Shown here one piece after another: positions 4,669-6,692 of a DNA stretch of 6,692 bases. The DNA comes from Methanofollis sp. (GTDB lineage: Archaea > Halobacteriota > Methanomicrobia > Methanomicrobiales > Methanofollaceae): contig JAQVHG010000123.1 of assembly GCA_028696365.1 (NCBI GenBank), positions 1 through 6,692 on the forward strand. The letters are read 5' to 3'. The stretch's first letter is position 1; each line of letters begins with the position of its first letter. Both the position numbers and the translations under genes were made by a program. A model generated the notes under the pieces. That model searched no databases and had not been told where the DNA came from. It worked only from the letters and a program-made list of their open reading frames with translations.

Positions 4669-5472
4669 TCACTTGCTCCCATATAAGCGCACATGCTCCC
4701 AGGCGCGCTGCAGGTCTGGGCGGCGTTCACGGTCTTCATAGACCGAGGCGTCCTCCCTGTCATAGAACCCGCGGTCCCTCCCGATAGGACAGACCTTGAT
4801 GCAGATCCCGCAGGGGGCAAGGCGCCGCTTCTCCAGTTCGGCGCTGTTTTTCGCGCAGGCCTTTTTGTCGGTAAGACCCTCTGGATAGTCCTCAGCCTCG
4901 AGGGCACCTGCCGGGCACATCTCCACGCAGCGCATGCAGTGGTTGCAGACCTCTTCGGTCATCACCGGATCGGCGGGGAGGGATGCGGCGGTGAGCACCG
5001 ATCCGAAACGGACCCGCGGCCCATACTCAGGGGTGAGAAGCATATTGTTCACCCCAAAGGTCCCAAGCCCCGCGAAGTACGCAGCGTGCCGGTGAGAGAA
5101 GAAGGCGACCGGATTTTTCAGGAGCGCCCCGATACCCCCATACCCGTCCCGCGGCACAAAGACCGAAGGATATCCCTCTTCATTGAGAAATTCTGCCAGG
5201 CGGTAGGTGTACTGATCCAGGAGGGCATTCACAGTCATGTAGGTCTCGCGGTACCAGATGGACGGAGCGCTCTCCAGCGCCGGGAGATGGACAGGGAGGC
5301 CGATCACGACCACCGACCGCGCCTCAGGGAAGATATGTTGCGGGTAAAACTCCTGAGGCATCCAGGGTTGGAAAGGTGGCTCCTCCCACCGTTCGACGTT
5401 CGCCACCCCGACGAGAGGGATCTCCATCGCCTGGCAGCGCTGGAGGAGGGCGGCCTTCAGGTCCTGACTCAT
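4669..5472 (-). CDS. QueG-like (epoxyqueuosine reductase family) double [4Fe-4S] protein
   Basis: The protein has 267 residues. The N-terminal half carries the DUF1730-like part of the QueG and reductive-dehalogenase relatives, with ARSVVVIGLP at 51-60 and VPRDGYGGIGALLKNPVAFF at 106-125, then AAYFAGLGTFGVNNMLLTPEYGPRVRFGSVLT (130-161). Ferredoxin motifs follow: C176-x2-C179-x2-C182-x3-C186-P and C221-x2-C224-x3-C228-P, with C206 between, enough for two clusters. It lacks the C-terminal HEAT-like repeats of bacterial QueG and is about 100 residues shorter. QueG needs cobalamin, which may also apply here. An upstream ATG at 5538 is possible, but the ATG at 5472 is preferred because the GGAG and AAGGG before it give a ribosome-binding site and the protein then begins as homologues do. 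Archaeal tRNAs carry archaeosine, not queuosine, so the true substrate is unknown. It is divergent from the ATPase-GNAT gene. Confidence 0.8.
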   Translation of the reverse strand: MSQDLKAALLQRCQAMEIPLVGVANVERWEEPPFQPWMPQEFYPQHIFPEARSVVVIGLPVHLPALESAPSIWYRETYMTVNALLDQYTYRLAEFLNEEGYPSVFVPRDGYGGIGALLKNPVAFFSHRHAAYFAGLGTFGVNNMLLTPEYGPRVRFGSVLTAASLPADPVMTEEVCNHCMRCVEMCPAGALEAEDYPEGLTDKKACAKNSAELEKRRLAPCGICIKVCPIGRDRGFYDREDASVYEDRERRPDLQRAWEHVRLYGSK

Positions 5473-5578
5473 GATGATCCCTTCTCCTACATGCAGCATG
5501 AAATGCGTTGTGCTCCGACTCGACGAGACTAGAAACACTCAAGAACCCTCATGTCATAGAAGGGCAGAAGGTGGTCGT

Positions 5579-6692
5579 GTGCCAGAGCGGTGTATAGTCT
5601 GTATCCCAGGTGACCCCTCCTACCTCCCACTGGTCAGGCCCGGCATCGCTCACCTCTCATTCCTTGTCGGGTGTTCGGAGGACGAGGCACACGCCGTCGC
5701 CTCCTGCGTCGAGGAGGTCGTCGCTCATCTCATCGCTCATGCCTTCCCAGACAGTGGGGAGGGCACTATCACGCTCACCTTTGAGCGCACCGGCGAGAGG
5801 CTGGAGATCACGCTCAAGGAGAAGGGAGCACCCTACGACCCGGCGGTCGAGGGACTCCCTCCTGGTCTCGAGCGGTGGAGGACGGTGATGGACGGCGTCG
5901 CCTTCCACAACCTCGGCACCGCAGGGAAAGAGACACGTCTGTGGAAACGCCTCCATTCCGCAAGGACGATGGTGGCAGAGGAGCTCGGCGAGCCTGTTCC
6001 GCCCATGTCAGAAGATCCGTTCGTCTACGAGATCAGGCCGAGTTGTATCGACGAGGCCGTGGCGATCACGCAACGTGCCTATCTCTCGTACGGCTACTCG
6101 TACGGCTACGAGGATGTCTATTTTCCTGACCGCCTCAAAGACCTTATCAAGAGCGGGCAACTCAGTTCGTTCGTCGCCGTGCACGACGGGGCGGTGATCG
6201 GTCATGCCGGGCTGCTCTTCGGGGACGACGCAGGCGCTGCCGAACTCTCGCTCGGGTTTGTGGACCCTCCATTCCGCAGGCACGGGGTCTTCAAGAGACT
6301 GATGGCAACGACCGTGCACGAGGCTGAGCGGCGGGGCCTCTCTGCGGTGAGGGGGCAGGGCGTCTGTACCCACCCCTACTCGCAGAAGTCTGTCGCATTC
6401 CTCGGGATGAGCGAGTGCGCCCTCTTCCTCTCCCACTATCCGGTGATGCAGTTTACGGGAATCGCCGCTGAGAACCAGGCGAGAGAGAGCGTCGTGCTCC
6501 TCTACCGCTACCTGAGAAGACCCAGACCTGTGACCATCTTTGTGCCCGCCCATCACGAAGAGATGATCCGCACGATCTACCGCCGCCTCGGGGCAGTGCC
6601 ACGTTTTGAAGCCGCCTGGGAGTGTCCGATCCAGGGGAAAGATCTCGAGACCGGCCCCACGGTGGAGATCGAACCGTACGGTTCGGCACGGG
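5579..6692 (+). CDS. RsbW-like ATPase domain fused to GNAT acetyltransferase (partial, right end missing)
   Basis: The frame is open from a GTG at 5579 to the window edge (371 residues seen). No in-frame ATG precedes the conserved region, and AAGGTGG just upstream of this GTG supports the start. Residues about 10-125 resemble the GHKL anti-sigma ATPase fold: EEVVAHLIAHAFP (45-57) in the N-box position, LEITLKEKGAPYDP (75-88) in the G1 position, and GLERWRTVMDGVAFHNLGTAGKETRLWKRL (96-125) as the G2 region. Residues about 147-290 form a GNAT domain, with LGFVDPPFRRHGVFKRLM (225-242) as the acetyl-CoA loop and THPYSQKSVAFLGM (264-277) as a late motif. Residues 300-371 form a further, unrecognised C-terminal part containing PAHHEEMIRTIYRRLG. 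The usual N-box Asn is His50 and the usual G1 Asp is Glu81, so ATP binding may be altered. The substrate is unknown. The 106 bp upstream to the divergent QueG-like gene show no strong TATA box. Confidence 0.75.
   Translation, partial: MPERCIVCIPGDPSYLPLVRPGIAHLSFLVGCSEDEAHAVASCVEEVVAHLIAHAFPDSGEGTITLTFERTGERLEITLKEKGAPYDPAVEGLPPGLERWRTVMDGVAFHNLGTAGKETRLWKRLHSARTMVAEELGEPVPPMSEDPFVYEIRPSCIDEAVAITQRAYLSYGYSYGYEDVYFPDRLKDLIKSGQLSSFVAVHDGAVIGHAGLLFGDDAGAAELSLGFVDPPFRRHGVFKRLMATTVHEAERRGLSAVRGQGVCTHPYSQKSVAFLGMSECALFLSHYPVMQFTGIAAENQARESVVLLYRYLRRPRPVTIFVPAHHEEMIRTIYRRLGAVPRFEAAWECPIQGKDLETGPTVEIEPYGSAR

Noticed and set aside
5490..5500. Palindrome CATGC-a-GCATG upstream of the QueG-like start
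   Set aside because: It is only 5 bp per arm and has no second copy or TATA box in register, so it may well be chance.
4693..5532. A 279-codon plus-strand frame
   Set aside because: It is antisense to the QueG-like gene, whose ferredoxin motifs are unmistakable. The frame is open because of high GC content.
6008..6556. A 182-codon minus-strand frame
   Set aside because: It is antisense to the GNAT domain and shows no family motif.

Overview
The window looks like part of a GC-rich euryarchaeal chromosome, most probably a methanogen of the Methanomicrobiales (Methanofollis or Methanoculleus type). The reasons are archaeal TATA boxes close to start codons, a DUF2148 iron-sulfur protein, an MptG-like GHMP protein, a DUF5518 membrane protein, a CxxC-x17-CxxC mini zinc protein and a lipoprotein with 'T-x-D-G-G-Y' propeller repeats. 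The genus is inferred from family content; no rRNA or tRNA gene is present.

Layout. (1) 1-1026, minus strand: a two-gene operon, DUF2148 protein (478-1026) then a GHMP-superfamily protein that runs off the left edge (1-468), with a TATA box at 1051-1059 that predicts a leaderless or nearly leaderless mRNA. (2) 1027-1852: no convincing gene. It holds two copies of one dispersed element in opposite orientations (A 1156-1360, B 1574-1832) around an AT-rich, promoter-like island. (3) 1853-3013, plus: a secreted lipoprotein with about seven propeller repeats. It converges on (4) 3117-3464, minus: a DUF5518 membrane protein. Four perfect 11-bp tandem repeats lie between them. (5) 3465-4152: a DUF5518 promoter, a partial element copy (C1) beside the best-preserved copy (C2, 3701-3939, 15-bp terminal inverted repeats), an AT-rich stretch and two hairpins. 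(6) 4153-4323, minus: a 56-residue CxxC-x17-CxxC protein. (7) 4324-4668: element copy D. (8) 4669-5472, minus: a QueG-like double [4Fe-4S] protein. (9) 5579-6692, plus: an RsbW-like ATPase domain fused to a GNAT domain, cut by the right edge and divergent from the QueG-like gene.

The genes do not form one obvious pathway. Only the DUF2148-GHMP pair looks cotranscribed; the others are single genes separated by element copies. The strongest unexplained signal is that five-copy element. It occupies much of the three long intergenic gaps, has terminal and internal inverted repeats, and encodes no conserved protein. It looks like a non-autonomous MITE-like element, although it may also supply structured RNA, terminators or leader sequence to adjacent genes.
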